From NCBI RefSeq assembly GCF_021533195.1, contig NZ_JAJNKB010000002.1, positions 372,001 to 436,000 on the forward strand: 64,000 bases of DNA, written 5' to 3'. This document shows positions 1-8,926 of the stretch, piece by piece. A program made the position numbers and the translations under genes. Every line of letters begins with the position of its first letter. Within the stretch, counting starts at the first letter, position 1. Under the pieces are notes generated by a model. That model was given only the letters and a program-made list of their open reading frames with translations. It ran no database searches and was not told the DNA's origin. The stretch comes from Portibacter marinus. Its GTDB lineage: Bacteria > Bacteroidota > Bacteroidia > Chitinophagales > Saprospiraceae.

Positions 1-1367
1 TCTAAAAAGGACCTCCACGCATAAGCACCTTCTCTGGCTCTTTGTTCGCCTAGTCTATTTTCTGCAAACAATGCATCCGATGTGCAGTGAATACCTTGCA
101 TTGCTGCTATCACACCTAATTCTTTAAAACGAGGAATGTCGGCAGGGTCTACATGCTGAGCATGTTCAATTCTCCATCTCGCATCTTTCAATGAGGGATT
201 TTCTTGTTGTTCTTTTTCGATGATGTCTAATACTTCCTTGTTTGCCCGATCACCTATGGCGTGTACGCACAGCTGCATATTGCTTTCAATAGCAATGTCA
301 GCAATAGCTTGAACTTCACTGATTTCTGTCGTATTCTGACCATGAAAGCCAGGCTTATCATGGTATGGCTCCAGCAACCAAGCACCATAGGAGCCCAATG
401 CACCATCCACTTCGGTTTTGATAGCACGGCAAGTGAAAAACTTATTTCCAGCATCTATCACTCTTGCGCCCTCAGCTTTTCCTTTCATTCGTTCTGAAGA
501 ATGACGTAACATGGCCCACAATCTTAAATCTAATTCGCCATTTTCAGCCATCTCTGTATAGTCTGCTATTTCTTTGAAACTAGAGCCCGCATCTTGAAAA
601 GAGGTAATTCCTTTTGAAAGACATTCTTGCTCAGCGAGGCCAATGGCTTCCACCCATTTCTTCTGCAGTTCTTCCTGATCCAGGGTAGAAAGATATTCTT
701 GATAGATGCTTCTGATAGGACCCATAGCTCTTTCTTCAAACATTCCGATGGCATTGCCCTGATTATCTCTTACTATTCTTCCACCAGCAGGATCACCAGT
801 TTCCTTTGAAATACCAGCCATGTCCATTGCTTTCTTATTTGCAAACAAACCATGTCCGCTAGCATGTACTAGTATAACTGGGTTATCGGGTGATACCTCA
901 CTCAATTTATCATGCGATGGATAGCCATCTGTAAGTTCTTCTTCAGCAGTTTTCCACTTATCTTGATGCCATCCTCGTCCTTCTATCCAAACATCTTTAT
1001 CTAAGGTTGCGGCTTTTTCTCCTACCATGTTGACAATTTCATCCCATGATGTTGCTTTTAGAAAATTCAAATTTTGCAGGGACTTTCCTAAGCCGGAAAA
1101 ATGACCATGCCCTTCTATGAATCCGGGCATAACAAACGCACCATTGGCATTTATTACTCTCGTGCTATCACCTTTAAGCTTCATTATTTCACTTGTGTTT
1201 CCTACCTGTGTTATCCTTCCATTTTGCATTGCAATAGCTTCAGCTCTGGGATTTTCATCATCTACAGTCCAGATGTTGGCATTGGAAATGATTAAATCAA
1301 CAGATTGATCTTCTTCAGTACAGGATTGGATCAATAAAAACAACAGCAATATTCTTAAAAACTTCAT
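1..1367 (-). CDS. YtcJ-like metal-dependent amidohydrolase, lipoprotein (partial, 3' end outside window)
   Basis: The minus-strand frame stays open from an ATG at 1367 to the window edge, about 455 codons of a family usually near 540-560 residues, so only the C-terminus is missing. It starts with a lipoprotein signal peptide (LLIQSC, Cys16). The N-terminal amidohydrolase strand SNANIWTVDDENP follows, then the metal-binding motif MPGFIEGHGHF (His87 and His89). The last visible codons read RAREGAYAWRSFL, a stretch typical of the C-terminal half of YtcJ enzymes. Family members hydrolyse amide bonds of small cyclic or acylated compounds, and the substrate here is unknown. The lipobox implies anchoring on the periplasmic face or the outer membrane. 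It is divergent from the prenyltransferase at 1448, with 80 bp between the starts. Confidence 0.85.
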   Translation of the reverse strand, partial: MKFLRILLLFLLIQSCTEEDQSVDLIISNANIWTVDDENPRAEAIAMQNGRITQVGNTSEIMKLKGDSTRVINANGAFVMPGFIEGHGHFSGLGKSLQNLNFLKATSWDEIVNMVGEKAATLDKDVWIEGRGWHQDKWKTAEEELTDGYPSHDKLSEVSPDNPVILVHASGHGLFANKKAMDMAGISKETGDPAGGRIVRDNQGNAIGMFEERAMGPIRSIYQEYLSTLDQEELQKKWVEAIGLAEQECLSKGITSFQDAGSSFKEIADYTEMAENGELDLRLWAMLRHSSERMKGKAEGARVIDAGNKFFTCRAIKTEVDGALGSYGAWLLEPYHDKPGFHGQNTTEISEVQAIADIAIESNMQLCVHAIGDRANKEVLDIIEKEQQENPSLKDARWRIEHAQHVDPADIPRFKELGVIAAMQGIHCTSDALFAENRLGEQRAREGAYAWRSFL

Positions 1368-1399
1368 CTATCTTAAATAATTCGAGAATGTGAAAACAA

Positions 1400-1427
1400 T
1401 TGTAAGCTAATTCAATTTCTATCTTTG
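1400..1427 (+). promoter_or_regulatory. Bacteroidota-type promoter for the prenyltransferase operon
   Basis: A -33-like TTG at 1400-1402 is followed after 17 nt by a perfect -7 element TATCTTTG (TAnnTTTG) at 1420-1427. Transcription would begin near 1433, leaving a leader of about 15 nt before the ATG at 1448. Confidence 0.5.
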
Positions 1428-1447
1428 TCAAAAATTTAAAGCAAAAT

Positions 1448-2428
1448 ATGCACTCAAGTCAAGAGATTAAGAATTTGTTTGACTTATATCTAAGCCAGTA
1501 TAAGTTTCAAGGGCATCCTTCTAATTTATATCAGCCCATTGAATACATGATGAACTTAGGTGGAAAGAGGATCAGACCCGTTTTGGTCATGATGGCTTGT
1601 GAAATGTTCAGCGGTGATCCTGAAAAAGCGATGGATGCTGCTCTGGCATTGGAAGTTTTTCACAATTTCACTCTTGTTCACGATGATATTATGGACAAGG
1701 CAGAAACCAGGAGGGGTGAAGCGACAGTGCATGAAAAGTGGAATGAAAACCTGGCAATTTTATCGGGAGACGCAATGCTGATTATGTCCTATCGCTTATT
1801 GGGACAGTATGAAAACCCACAACTAAAGGTAAAACTCTTCGATATTTTCAGCAAGTTGGCTTCTGAATTGTGTGAAGGGCAACAGATGGATATGAATTTT
1901 GAAAGCAGTGATGATGTTCATGTCGATGACTACCTCAAGATGGTTACCTTAAAAACTGGTGTATTGATCGCAGGAGCATTGAAAATGGGCGCTTTGATTG
2001 GAGGGGCAAGTGATGAAGACAGTGAAAAACTCTATCAATTTGGTAAGAATATTGGTATTGCATTTCAATTGCAGGATGACCTATTAGACACATTTGGGAC
2101 CTATGAGAAGGTCGGTAAAAAGATCGGTGGCGATATAGTTCAAAATAAAAAAACGTATCTTTACCTCAAGGCAATAGAACTTGCTGGTAATAAAGTGAAA
2201 GAGAAGCTCACTTCATTATACTCAGAACACACCTCTGGAAAAGAACAAAAAAAAATCAATGAAGTCACTAATATCTTCAAGAGTTTAGTGGTAGACGAAT
2301 ACGCAAGACAGGTAAGGGATGCCTATCTCGATTTGTCTTATGCACATTTGGATGCAATTGTATTACCAATTGAAAATAAGGTTGAAATTAAAAATTTAGG
2401 TAAGCAATTAATAAACAGAGATTTTTAA
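1448..2428 (+). CDS. Polyprenyl synthetase (trans-isoprenyl diphosphate synthase)
   Basis: The 326-residue protein carries both aspartate-rich motifs of trans-prenyltransferases. The first is DDIMD at residues 79-83, in the context FTLVHDDIMDKAETRRG. The second is DDLLD at 210-214, in QLQDDLLDTFG. The conserved GGKRIRP lies at 38-44. These residues bind Mg2+ and the allylic diphosphate, and the enzyme adds isopentenyl diphosphate units to make a C15-C20 or longer polyprenyl diphosphate. Product length cannot be read with confidence. Products could feed carotenoids (a crtZ lies at 27503), menaquinone or undecaprenyl carriers. The stop codon abuts the next ATG at 2429, so the two genes are probably translationally coupled. 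The start follows a good TAnnTTTG promoter. Confidence 0.92.
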   Translation: MHSSQEIKNLFDLYLSQYKFQGHPSNLYQPIEYMMNLGGKRIRPVLVMMACEMFSGDPEKAMDAALALEVFHNFTLVHDDIMDKAETRRGEATVHEKWNENLAILSGDAMLIMSYRLLGQYENPQLKVKLFDIFSKLASELCEGQQMDMNFESSDDVHVDDYLKMVTLKTGVLIAGALKMGALIGGASDEDSEKLYQFGKNIGIAFQLQDDLLDTFGTYEKVGKKIGGDIVQNKKTYLYLKAIELAGNKVKEKLTSLYSEHTSGKEQKKINEVTNIFKSLVVDEYARQVRDAYLDLSYAHLDAIVLPIENKVEIKNLGKQLINRDF

Positions 2429-3412
2429 ATGGGTAAAACTGGTGCACTGATCGCTTTGGCCTTTCCTGAGGAATTTGTTTCTATGATTCCGGCATGGTAT
2501 AAGAAACCTTTGGAATGGATAGGTATGATCAAAAATGATAAGGTTTGTGCTGGACATGCAGCTCTGGCTTTGGTTGACGGAGAAACTGGAAAGGTCGAGT
2601 ATGCTGACTTTGGAAGATACATCACCCCTTTTGGAAAAGGGAGAACGCGTACGGAATATACAGATCCGGAATGTGTGATCGAAGTCAAGGCTGAATTTGA
2701 CGAAGATGGTAAAATCAAGAACGAGGAAGAAATTCTACTTTATCTAGAAGCTCATCCCGATAAAACACATGGAGCAGGTAGAATGTATGGCTCTTTCTGT
2801 TACAATATTAATTATAGAAAAGCTAAAAATTTTATACGAGATATCAATTTAAAAGGATCCCTTGCTTACGACCCTTTTAAAAAAGATGCTTCTAATTGTG
2901 CGCGGTTCGTATATGATACCTTTAAAGCAGGGATAAAGTCGCGCAAACAAAGAACCAAGCTTAAATTATGGAATCAGGTCACTCCTTCGCCTTTGGGTAT
3001 CGTTTTCAACGGTACAGATCAAAGTGAAGTGTATAGTGTATTAGATGGTGAGATAGAGCATTATAATGGTTCGAAATTTACAGCGGTAATTAAGCACCTT
3101 TTCCTTAAACCAAGTGATGAAGATGAAGAACATCAAGAAAAACTTGACCTGGAAGACACACATCACTGGCTGGATGGTGTAGGCGCAAGCGGCTGGTTTA
3201 GACTTTCTAAACCAAATGGAAAATATATATTTGAAAGAAGGTATCCAGACGGAAAAGTTATATTTGAAGAGGAGTTTTACTCCGATAGTGAGCAGTTTGA
3301 CATCAATCAACCTTACGAGCTGATTCACGACTGTAATGCACTTTGGTGCACTGTGCGTCAGAATGGAAAAATTCACAGGCTCTACAATTATGGCTATAAG
3401 GAACTGGTTTAG
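2429..3412 (+). CDS. DUF6695-like protein, possible permuted papain-fold hydrolase
   Basis: The protein has 327 residues, no signal peptide and no membrane segment. The first 170 residues resemble the Bacteroidota family I know as DUF6695, whose members begin with an ALAFPE/ALAWPE stretch, have GHAALALVD and then a DFGRY motif. His43 lies in CAGHAALAL and Cys157 in DASNCARFVYDTF. This His-then-Cys order is what circularly permuted papain-like enzymes (LRAT and NlpC relatives) show, so a cysteine hydrolase activity is possible, by inference only. Residues 200-327 form a second part with several charged and Trp-rich strands (HHWLDGVGASGWFRL). The gene follows the prenyltransferase without a gap and ends tail-to-tail with the acetyltransferase, overlapping it by 4 bp. 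The function is unknown. Confidence 0.75.
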   Translation: MGKTGALIALAFPEEFVSMIPAWYKKPLEWIGMIKNDKVCAGHAALALVDGETGKVEYADFGRYITPFGKGRTRTEYTDPECVIEVKAEFDEDGKIKNEEEILLYLEAHPDKTHGAGRMYGSFCYNINYRKAKNFIRDINLKGSLAYDPFKKDASNCARFVYDTFKAGIKSRKQRTKLKLWNQVTPSPLGIVFNGTDQSEVYSVLDGEIEHYNGSKFTAVIKHLFLKPSDEDEEHQEKLDLEDTHHWLDGVGASGWFRLSKPNGKYIFERRYPDGKVIFEEEFYSDSEQFDINQPYELIHDCNALWCTVRQNGKIHRLYNYGYKELV

Positions 3413-3846
3413 AAAATGATCTTGCCGTTCCACCATTGCTTTTCTATGGTTGCTCCTTGTCGCTCATAAAATTTTATGGCCTCAGCATTCCAATCCAAAA
3501 CTTGCCATTTAACCATTTTGGCACCCTGGGCTTTTGAATCTTTTAACCACATCTCCCAAAGCTTGCTTCCCACACCTTGGTTTCTGTATTCCGGTAAGAC
3601 GACAAAATCTTCCAGATACATCATCTTGCCTTTCCAGGTGGAAAAATTCATGTAGTACAGTACCATTCCTACAATGCGCTCCTGATCTTCAGCTACAATG
3701 ACCTGGAATACTTTTTCCTCAAAGCACCTTTCGTAATATTTTGGATCTACATTCACGGCATCACCTTCTTTTTCATAATCAGCTAAGACCTGGACGAGGT
3801 GATGAACCGCAGACATGTCTTCTTTTTTTGCTTTTCTATAATTCAT
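3409..3846 (-). CDS. GNAT family N-acetyltransferase (SSAT/diamine acetyltransferase-like)
   Basis: This is a 145-residue single-domain GNAT protein. The acetyl-CoA binding motif A is YRNQGVGSKLW (Arg88, Gly91, Gly93). The preceding strand MNFSTWKGKMMYLEDFVV is characteristic of spermidine/spermine acetyltransferase relatives, where the signature is STWxGxxxYLED. The C-terminal NAEAIKFYERQGA is the usual motif B helix. It probably acetylates a polyamine or small amine in the cytoplasm; the exact substrate cannot be told. It is convergent with the DUF6695-like gene, and the two stop codons share the tetranucleotide TTAG. The gene lies at the far side of a 346-bp gap before rpsL and is transcribed away from it. 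Confidence 0.88.
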   Translation of the reverse strand: MNYRKAKKEDMSAVHHLVQVLADYEKEGDAVNVDPKYYERCFEEKVFQVIVAEDQERIVGMVLYYMNFSTWKGKMMYLEDFVVLPEYRNQGVGSKLWEMWLKDSKAQGAKMVKWQVLDWNAEAIKFYERQGATIEKQWWNGKIIF

Positions 3847-4064
3847 AAAATGGGTTTTGATGCTGACAAATTATCAAAAATCAACCTCTTTAAAGATTAT
3901 TGAGCTTAAAACCTGGCTAATGAATCGATAGAATATTTTGCATGCATTTCAAGTTGTGAAATTTTAATTGGACCTAAACATACTTGGTTTTTCAATTTAA
4001 TAGGACAGATTGAATCACTAGAGACCTAACTCTATAAATAACTGTTAAAATGGAGAGAATGGCA

Positions 4065-4095
4065 TTTGGAAAATCGAAAAATAGTCGTACATTTG
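4065..4095 (+). promoter_or_regulatory. Promoter of the str operon (rpsL-rpsG-fusA)
   Basis: A TTTG at 4065-4068 lies 19 nt upstream of a perfect TAnnTTTG element, TACATTTG at 4088-4095. Transcription is expected near 4101, giving a leader of about 90 nt before rpsL that could hold regulatory structure. The rest of the 346-bp gap 3847-4192 is AT-rich, with no open frame or RNA gene that I recognise. Confidence 0.6.
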
Positions 4096-4192
4096 CATTC
4101 GCTTTTGAGAATAGGTGTCTCTAGTTGGGTCGAAAGACCTTATTTTCAAGGGTTTTACAAAGATTTAACATAAAATAAATGTTTTAGAAAAT

Positions 4193-4567
4193 ATGCCTAC
4201 TATTAATCAGCTGGTAAGGAAGGGTAGAAAAAAAGTTGTTACGAAGAGTAAATCTAGAGCTTTAGACAGATGTCCTCAGAAAAGAGGAGTTTGTACCAGA
4301 GTTTACACAACGACACCCAAGAAGCCTAATTCAGCACTTAGAAAAGTCGCAAAAGTAAGATTGACCAATGGAATTGAAGTCATTGCCTATATTCCAGGTG
4401 AAGGTCACAACTTGCAAGAGCACAGTATAGTTTTGATACGAGGGGGAAGAGTGAAAGATCTTCCTGGTGTAAGATATACCATCGTAAGAGGTGCTTTAGA
4501 TACAGCGGGTGTAAATGATAGATTACAAAGTAGAAGTAAATACGGTACTAAAAGACCTAAAAAATAA
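4193..4567 (+). CDS. rpsL: 30S ribosomal protein S12
   Basis: The 124-residue protein is the expected length for S12 and starts [12 protein letters not shown]. It sits at the decoding centre of the small subunit. The decoding-site loop [11 protein letters not shown] (Lys43, Lys44) and VKDLPGVRY (Lys88, Asp89) are intact. Both streptomycin-relevant lysines are therefore the wild-type, sensitive residues, and the aspartate that is methylthiolated in many bacteria is present. It is the first gene of the str operon, 6 bp before rpsG, behind a good promoter. Confidence 0.98.
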   Translation: MPTINQLVRKGRKKVVTKSKSRALDRCPQKRGVCTRVYTTTPKKPNSALRKVAKVRLTNGIEVIAYIPGEGHNLQEHSIVLIRGGRVKDLPGVRYTIVRGALDTAGVNDRLQSRSKYGTKRPKK

Positions 4568-4573
4568 TTTCGC

Positions 4574-5041
4574 ATGAGAAAAAGAAGACCGAAATTAAGA
4601 GTTATTGCTCCAGATCCTAGATACGGTGATCAACTGGTTACAAAATTCATCAATAACTTAATGGTATCAGGCAAAAAGAATGTCGCAATAGCTAATTTCT
4701 ATGAAGCCATGGACATCATAGCTGAGAAAAGTGATGAAAACCCTCATGAAGTTTGGCAGAAAGCGTTGAATAATGCCACCCCTCAAGTAGAAGTGAGAAG
4801 TAGAAGAATTGGAGGTGCTACTTTCCAAATTCCAACTGAAATTCCTGCTAAGAGAAAAACTTCTATCGGAATGAAATGGTTGATACGATTTGCCAGAGAG
4901 CGAAATGGGAAGGGGATAGCAGATAAGTTGGCTAACGAATTGCTTGCAGCAAGTAAAGGAGAAGGTGCAGCAGTAAAAAGGAAAGAAGACACACATAGAA
5001 TGGCCGAGTCGAACAGGGCATTCGCACACTTTAGAGTATAA
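4574..5041 (+). CDS. rpsG: 30S ribosomal protein S7
   Basis: At 155 residues, S7 starts [19 protein letters not shown] and ends RAFAHFRV. It nucleates assembly of the 30S head by binding the 3' major domain of 16S rRNA. In other bacteria S7 also represses its own operon through an rpsL-rpsG intercistronic structure. The spacer here is only 6 bp, so that particular mechanism is unlikely in this form. fusA follows after 15 bp. Confidence 0.98.
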   Translation: MRKRRPKLRVIAPDPRYGDQLVTKFINNLMVSGKKNVAIANFYEAMDIIAEKSDENPHEVWQKALNNATPQVEVRSRRIGGATFQIPTEIPAKRKTSIGMKWLIRFARERNGKGIADKLANELLAASKGEGAAVKRKEDTHRMAESNRAFAHFRV

Positions 5042-5056
5042 TAAAACAAACATTAA

Positions 5057-7192
5057 ATGTCAAAGGATCTAAAATTCACTAGAAACATTGGTATCGCAGC
5101 ACACATTGATGCTGGTAAGACAACTACTACGGAAAGAGTACTGTATTACACAGGTCTAAGTCACAAAATTGGTGAAGTACATGATGGTGCAGCTACAATG
5201 GACTGGATGGAGCAAGAGCAGGAAAGAGGAATTACCATTACCTCCGCTGCGACTAAGACCAATTGGAACTGGAAAGGGCAGGATTATCCGATGAACATCA
5301 TTGATACTCCGGGTCACGTTGATTTTACAGTAGAAGTGAACAGATCATTGAGAGTACTTGATGGTCTAGTGTTTCTCTTCTGTGCAGTATCTGGAGTGGA
5401 GCCTCAGTCTGAGACCAATTGGAGATTGGCTGACAACTACAATGTACCTAGAATAGGGTTTGTTAACAAAATGGACAGATCTGGCGCTAACTTTTTTAGC
5501 GTAGTTAATGATGTAAAAGAAAAATTGGGTTCAGATGCTATTCCTTTGCAGGTGCCGATCGGTGCTGAAGAAAGATTTAGAGGTGTAGTAGATCTGATTA
5601 CTAATAAAGCGATTGTTTGGAACGATCACGATATGGGGATGACTTACGAGGAAATTCCTATCCCTGAAGACTTACAGGATACTGTATTAGAGTGGAGAGA
5701 GAAATTGTTAGAGGCGGTTGCTGAATATGACGAGAATTTAATGGAAAAATTCTTTGAAGATCAGGATAGTATCACGGAGCAGGAAATGATCAACGCAGTT
5801 AGAGGAGCAGTTTTAGATAACAAATTCGTTCCTATGATGTGTGGATCTGCCTTTAAAAATAAAGGAGTTCAGGCGGTATTGGATGCAGTATGCGCATTTC
5901 TGCCTTCACCATTAGATGTTGATGCGGTGACAGGTATTAATCCGGATACCGAAGAGCCAGTTAAAAGAAAGCCTTCCGTTAACGAGCCTTTCACGGCTCT
6001 TGCTTTTAAAATTGCAACCGATCCATTCGTAGGAAGACTTGCGTTTTTCAGAGTTTATTCTGGTGTTTTGGATGCAGGGTCTTATATATATAATACACGA
6101 ACAAGTAAAAAAGAGAGAATTTCTCGACTTTACCAGATGCACTCCAATAAGCAAAATCCTATTGATAGGGTAGAGGCTGGAGATATAGCAGCTGGAGTAG
6201 GCTTTAAGGATTTGAGAACAGGTGATACGCTCTGTGATGAGAAGCACCCGATCGTTTTAGAAAGCATGAAATTTCCAGATCCGGTAATTGGTGTCGCAGT
6301 TGAGCCTAAATCTCAAAAGGACATGGATAAACTGGGTATGGCATTAGCAAAGTTAGCTGAAGAAGACCCTACTTTTAAAGTAAGGTTCGATCCGGATACA
6401 AATCAAACGGTGATCAGTGGAATGGGTGAGCTTCACCTGGAGATCATCGTTGATCGATTGAAAAGAGAGTTTAAGGTAGAATGTAATCAAGGTGCTCCTC
6501 AAGTTAATTACAAGGAAGCATTGACTCAACAGGTAGATCATAGAGAAAGGTTGAAAAAGCAGTCTGGTGGTTCTGGATTGTTTGCAGACATGCAATTTGA
6601 ATTAGGACCCGCAGACGAAGAATTTTTAGAATCTGATGACTTTAAAGCTGGAAAGGTTAAACTTCAGTTTGTAAATGATATTGTTGGAGGTAAGATTCCT
6701 AAAGAATTTATGCCATCTATCGTCAAAGGATTTACGTCTATGATGGACAATGGTATACTTGCTGGATATGGTATCGATAGTATGAAAGTTAGAGTGTATG
6801 ACGGTTCGACTCACGCTGTGGATTCAAAGCCTATTGCATTTGAACTTTGTGCTAAAGAAGGATTTAAAGAAGCGGCGAAAGGTTGTAAACCTGTACTTCT
6901 TGAACCGATCATGAAGCTTGAAATTACTACTCCTGAAGAATATACTGGTTCGGTTATTGGTGACTTGAACAGAAGAAGAGGTCTTCCAAAAGGCCAGGAA
7001 CAAAAGTCTGGTGGAGCAGTACAAATTTCTGCTGACGTTCCTTTATCAGAAATGTTTGGGTATGTGACGCAGCTTAGAACCATAACTTCAGGTAGAGCGA
7101 GTAGCTCAATGGAATTTTCTCATTATGCAGCAGCTCCTAAGAGTGTGGCAGATGAGGTGATTGCTGAAGCTAAAGGTGAAGTAAAAGTTTAA
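5057..7192 (+). CDS. fusA: Translation elongation factor G
   Basis: The protein has 711 residues. The GTPase motifs are [12 protein letters not shown] (G1, from residue 15), DTPGH (83-87) and NKMD (137-140), followed by EF-G domains II-V, including the C-terminal [20 protein letters not shown] stretch. EF-G drives GTP-dependent ribosome translocation and, with RRF, recycling. The domain IV loop [17 protein letters not shown] is present, so this looks like the canonical translocase rather than a paralogue. Unlike the enterobacterial str operon, no tuf gene follows. The next gene is rpsJ, behind its own promoter and a terminator-like hairpin. Confidence 0.97.
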   Translation: MSKDLKFTRNIGIAAHIDAGKTTTTERVLYYTGLSHKIGEVHDGAATMDWMEQEQERGITITSAATKTNWNWKGQDYPMNIIDTPGHVDFTVEVNRSLRVLDGLVFLFCAVSGVEPQSETNWRLADNYNVPRIGFVNKMDRSGANFFSVVNDVKEKLGSDAIPLQVPIGAEERFRGVVDLITNKAIVWNDHDMGMTYEEIPIPEDLQDTVLEWREKLLEAVAEYDENLMEKFFEDQDSITEQEMINAVRGAVLDNKFVPMMCGSAFKNKGVQAVLDAVCAFLPSPLDVDAVTGINPDTEEPVKRKPSVNEPFTALAFKIATDPFVGRLAFFRVYSGVLDAGSYIYNTRTSKKERISRLYQMHSNKQNPIDRVEAGDIAAGVGFKDLRTGDTLCDEKHPIVLESMKFPDPVIGVAVEPKSQKDMDKLGMALAKLAEEDPTFKVRFDPDTNQTVISGMGELHLEIIVDRLKREFKVECNQGAPQVNYKEALTQQVDHRERLKKQSGGSGLFADMQFELGPADEEFLESDDFKAGKVKLQFVNDIVGGKIPKEFMPSIVKGFTSMMDNGILAGYGIDSMKVRVYDGSTHAVDSKPIAFELCAKEGFKEAAKGCKPVLLEPIMKLEITTPEEYTGSVIGDLNRRRGLPKGQEQKSGGAVQISADVPLSEMFGYVTQLRTITSGRASSSMEFSHYAAAPKSVADEVIAEAKGEVKV

Positions 7193-7199
7193 GAAAATA

Positions 7200-7240
7200 T
7201 TGCGGCAATGAGATATATTGCTATCTTTGTGCCGCTTTTT
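7200..7240 (+). promoter_or_regulatory. Terminator-like hairpin of fusA with the rpsJ promoter nested inside it
   Basis: GCGGCA (7202-7207) pairs with TGCCGC (7230-7235), and inside it AGATA (7211-7215) pairs with TATCT (7222-7226). Five T residues follow (7236-7240), as in an intrinsic terminator. The same bases hold a Bacteroidota promoter: TTG at 7200-7202, 19-nt spacer, TATCTTTG at 7222-7229. Initiation is expected near 7235, just past the stem, giving a leader of about 30 nt before rpsJ. Both readings may be true. Confidence 0.55.
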
Positions 7241-7266
7241 AAAATAATATATTTAATTACTAGGTA

Positions 7267-7575
7267 ATGAATCAAAAAATCAGGATTAAACTTCGTTCAT
7301 ACGACCACAACTTAGTGGATAAGTCGACGGAGAAAATCGTGAAGACAGTACGAAATAGTGGTGCTGTCATTACGGGTCCGATTCCGCTGCCAACAGAGAA
7401 AGAAATATTTACGGTATTGCGTTCCCCGCATGTCAATAAGAAATCTCGTGAGCAGTTCCAATTGCGTACCCACAAAAGATTGATCGAGATTTATACTCCG
7501 ACGCAGAAAACCGTTGATGCTCTATCTAAACTAGAGCTTCCTTCAGGAGTAGATATCCAGGTTAAGTTGACATAA
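7267..7575 (+). CDS. rpsJ: 30S ribosomal protein S10
   Basis: The 102-residue protein starts [20 protein letters not shown] and contains the signature region [19 protein letters not shown], diagnostic of S10. It is part of the 30S head, and in many bacteria it also serves as NusE in antitermination complexes. It opens the long S10/spc cluster, behind the promoter/hairpin element at 7200-7240. A 77-bp spacer with an inverted repeat separates it from rplC. Confidence 0.98.
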   Translation: MNQKIRIKLRSYDHNLVDKSTEKIVKTVRNSGAVITGPIPLPTEKEIFTVLRSPHVNKKSREQFQLRTHKRLIEIYTPTQKTVDALSKLELPSGVDIQVKLT

Positions 7576-7601
7576 TTTTAAATAATTTTCAAGAAATCGC
7601 T

Positions 7602-7618
7602 GGCACTTTTAAAGTGCC
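7602..7618 (+). promoter_or_regulatory. Perfect inverted repeat between rpsJ and rplC
   Basis: GGCACTTT and AAAGTGCC flank a single T, giving a near-perfect 17-nt palindrome 27 nt after the rpsJ stop. It is followed by GTAGACTTTTTG, a short T-run. It could be an attenuator or a processing hairpin that sets the S10:L3 ratio. The position is similar in spirit to r-protein leader controls, but no sequence match to a known leader is claimed. Confidence 0.35.
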
Positions 7619-7652
7619 CGTAGACTTTTTGTTCATAGTAAAATAATATATC

Positions 7653-8273
7653 GTGGACGGTATAATAGGTAAAAAAGTCGGTATGACGAGTATCTTCTCC
7701 ACCGATGGGAAGAACGTCGCTTGTACTGTAATAGAGGTAGAGCCAAATATTGTTACTCAAGTTAAATCTGAGGACACAGATGGTTACAATGCACTCCAGA
7801 TAGGTGCCGGTGAAGCAAAGGAGAAAAATACAACAAACCAATTGTTGGGTCATTTTGCTAAAGCGAATACCTCACCAAAGAGAAAATTGGTTGAACTGAG
7901 AAATGCTTCATTTGAAAAAGCATTGGGTGATTCCATTAGCGTCGATGAAGTATTTTCTGTTGGTGATAAAGTGAGTGCCATAGGCATTACGAAGGGAAAA
8001 GGATTTCAGGGTGTTGTGAAAAGACACAATTTCCGAGGAGTGGGAGATGCAACTCATGGACAACACAACAGAATGAGAGCTCCTGGATCTATTGGAGCCG
8101 CTTCTTATCCTGCGAAGGTATTCAAAGGTATGAAGATGGGAGGTAGAACTGGTGGTAAGAGAGTTAAAATTGCTAACCTGGAAGTAGTGAAACTGTTTCC
8201 AGAGCAAAATTTATTGGTCATCAAAGGTGCTGTTCCTGGACATAAGGGATGTTACCTTGTTATAGAAAAATAA
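7653..8273 (+). CDS. rplC: 50S ribosomal protein L3
   Basis: The 206-residue product begins [14 protein letters not shown] after the initiator, the usual L3 N-terminus. It contains the conserved loop [20 protein letters not shown] that reaches towards the peptidyl transferase centre, where the methylated glutamine lies in related bacteria. Start choice: a GTG at 7653. An in-frame stop lies just upstream, there is no in-frame ATG before residue 12, and the GTG matches the family N-terminus. rplD follows after 5 bp. Confidence 0.96.
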   Translation: MDGIIGKKVGMTSIFSTDGKNVACTVIEVEPNIVTQVKSEDTDGYNALQIGAGEAKEKNTTNQLLGHFAKANTSPKRKLVELRNASFEKALGDSISVDEVFSVGDKVSAIGITKGKGFQGVVKRHNFRGVGDATHGQHNRMRAPGSIGAASYPAKVFKGMKMGGRTGGKRVKIANLEVVKLFPEQNLLVIKGAVPGHKGCYLVIEK

Positions 8274-8278
8274 TTGCA

Positions 8279-8908
8279 ATGAAGATTGATGTTCTAAATA
8301 TCGAAGGTAAGTCTACAGGAAGGTCTGTGGAACTTCCAAGTGAGATTTTCGGTGTAGAGCCGAATGATCACGCTGTTTATCTTGCGGTTAAAGCATATCA
8401 CGCTGCTCAAAGACAAGGTACTCACAAAGCAAAAGAGAAGGGAGAAATTACGGGTTCTACGAAGAAGATTAAAAGACAGAAGGGTACAGGTACAGCAAGA
8501 GCAGGGTCTATTAAGAGTGGTCTTTTCAGAGGAGGAGGAAGAATGTTTGGACCTAGAGCTGACCGTAATTACAATTTGAAATTGAATAAGAAAGTTAAGC
8601 AATTGGCAAGAGCTTCTGCTTTAAGCACCAAGGCGAAGGATGGGAAAATAGTGGTGATCGAAGATTTCACATTTGACAATCCTAAGACCAGCAATTACGC
8701 TGGAATGTTGGCTAGTTTAAGTGCTGCTGACAAGAAATCCTTGTTGGTATTGAGCGAATATGATAAAAACCTTTTACTGTCAAGTAGAAATTTAAAGAAA
8801 GCTCAGGTTGTCAACGCGAAGGATTTAAATACTTTTCAGATTCTTGATGCGCAGTCAATCATTTTGAGTGAAGGTGTCATTGAGAAGATGCAAGAATCAT
8901 TTGCTTAA
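8279..8908 (+). CDS. rplD: 50S ribosomal protein L4
   Basis: This start gives a 209-residue protein beginning MKIDVLNIEGKSTGRSVELP. The frame stays open upstream to 8249, but that extension overlaps the end of rplC and is unlike L4, so the ATG at 8279 is preferred. The long loop that lines the exit tunnel is visible (KIKRQKGTGTARAGSIKSG, FRGGGRMFGPR). L4 binds 23S rRNA domain I early in assembly. In enterobacteria it represses the S10 operon; whether it does so here is unknown. Confidence 0.97.
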   Translation: MKIDVLNIEGKSTGRSVELPSEIFGVEPNDHAVYLAVKAYHAAQRQGTHKAKEKGEITGSTKKIKRQKGTGTARAGSIKSGLFRGGGRMFGPRADRNYNLKLNKKVKQLARASALSTKAKDGKIVVIEDFTFDNPKTSNYAGMLASLSAADKKSLLVLSEYDKNLLLSSRNLKKAQVVNAKDLNTFQILDAQSIILSEGVIEKMQESFA

Positions 8909-8926
8909 GCATAAAAGAATAGGAAA

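Noticed and set aside
254-1308. Several open frames of 60-80 codons on both strands at the window start
   Set aside because: They are shadows of the truncated amidohydrolase, whose frame is open to the window edge and has a lipobox and metal motif.
5912-7083. Antisense open frames opposite fusA and the ribosomal protein genes
   Set aside because: Codon bias of highly expressed genes leaves long antisense frames. None has recognisable motifs or a promoter.
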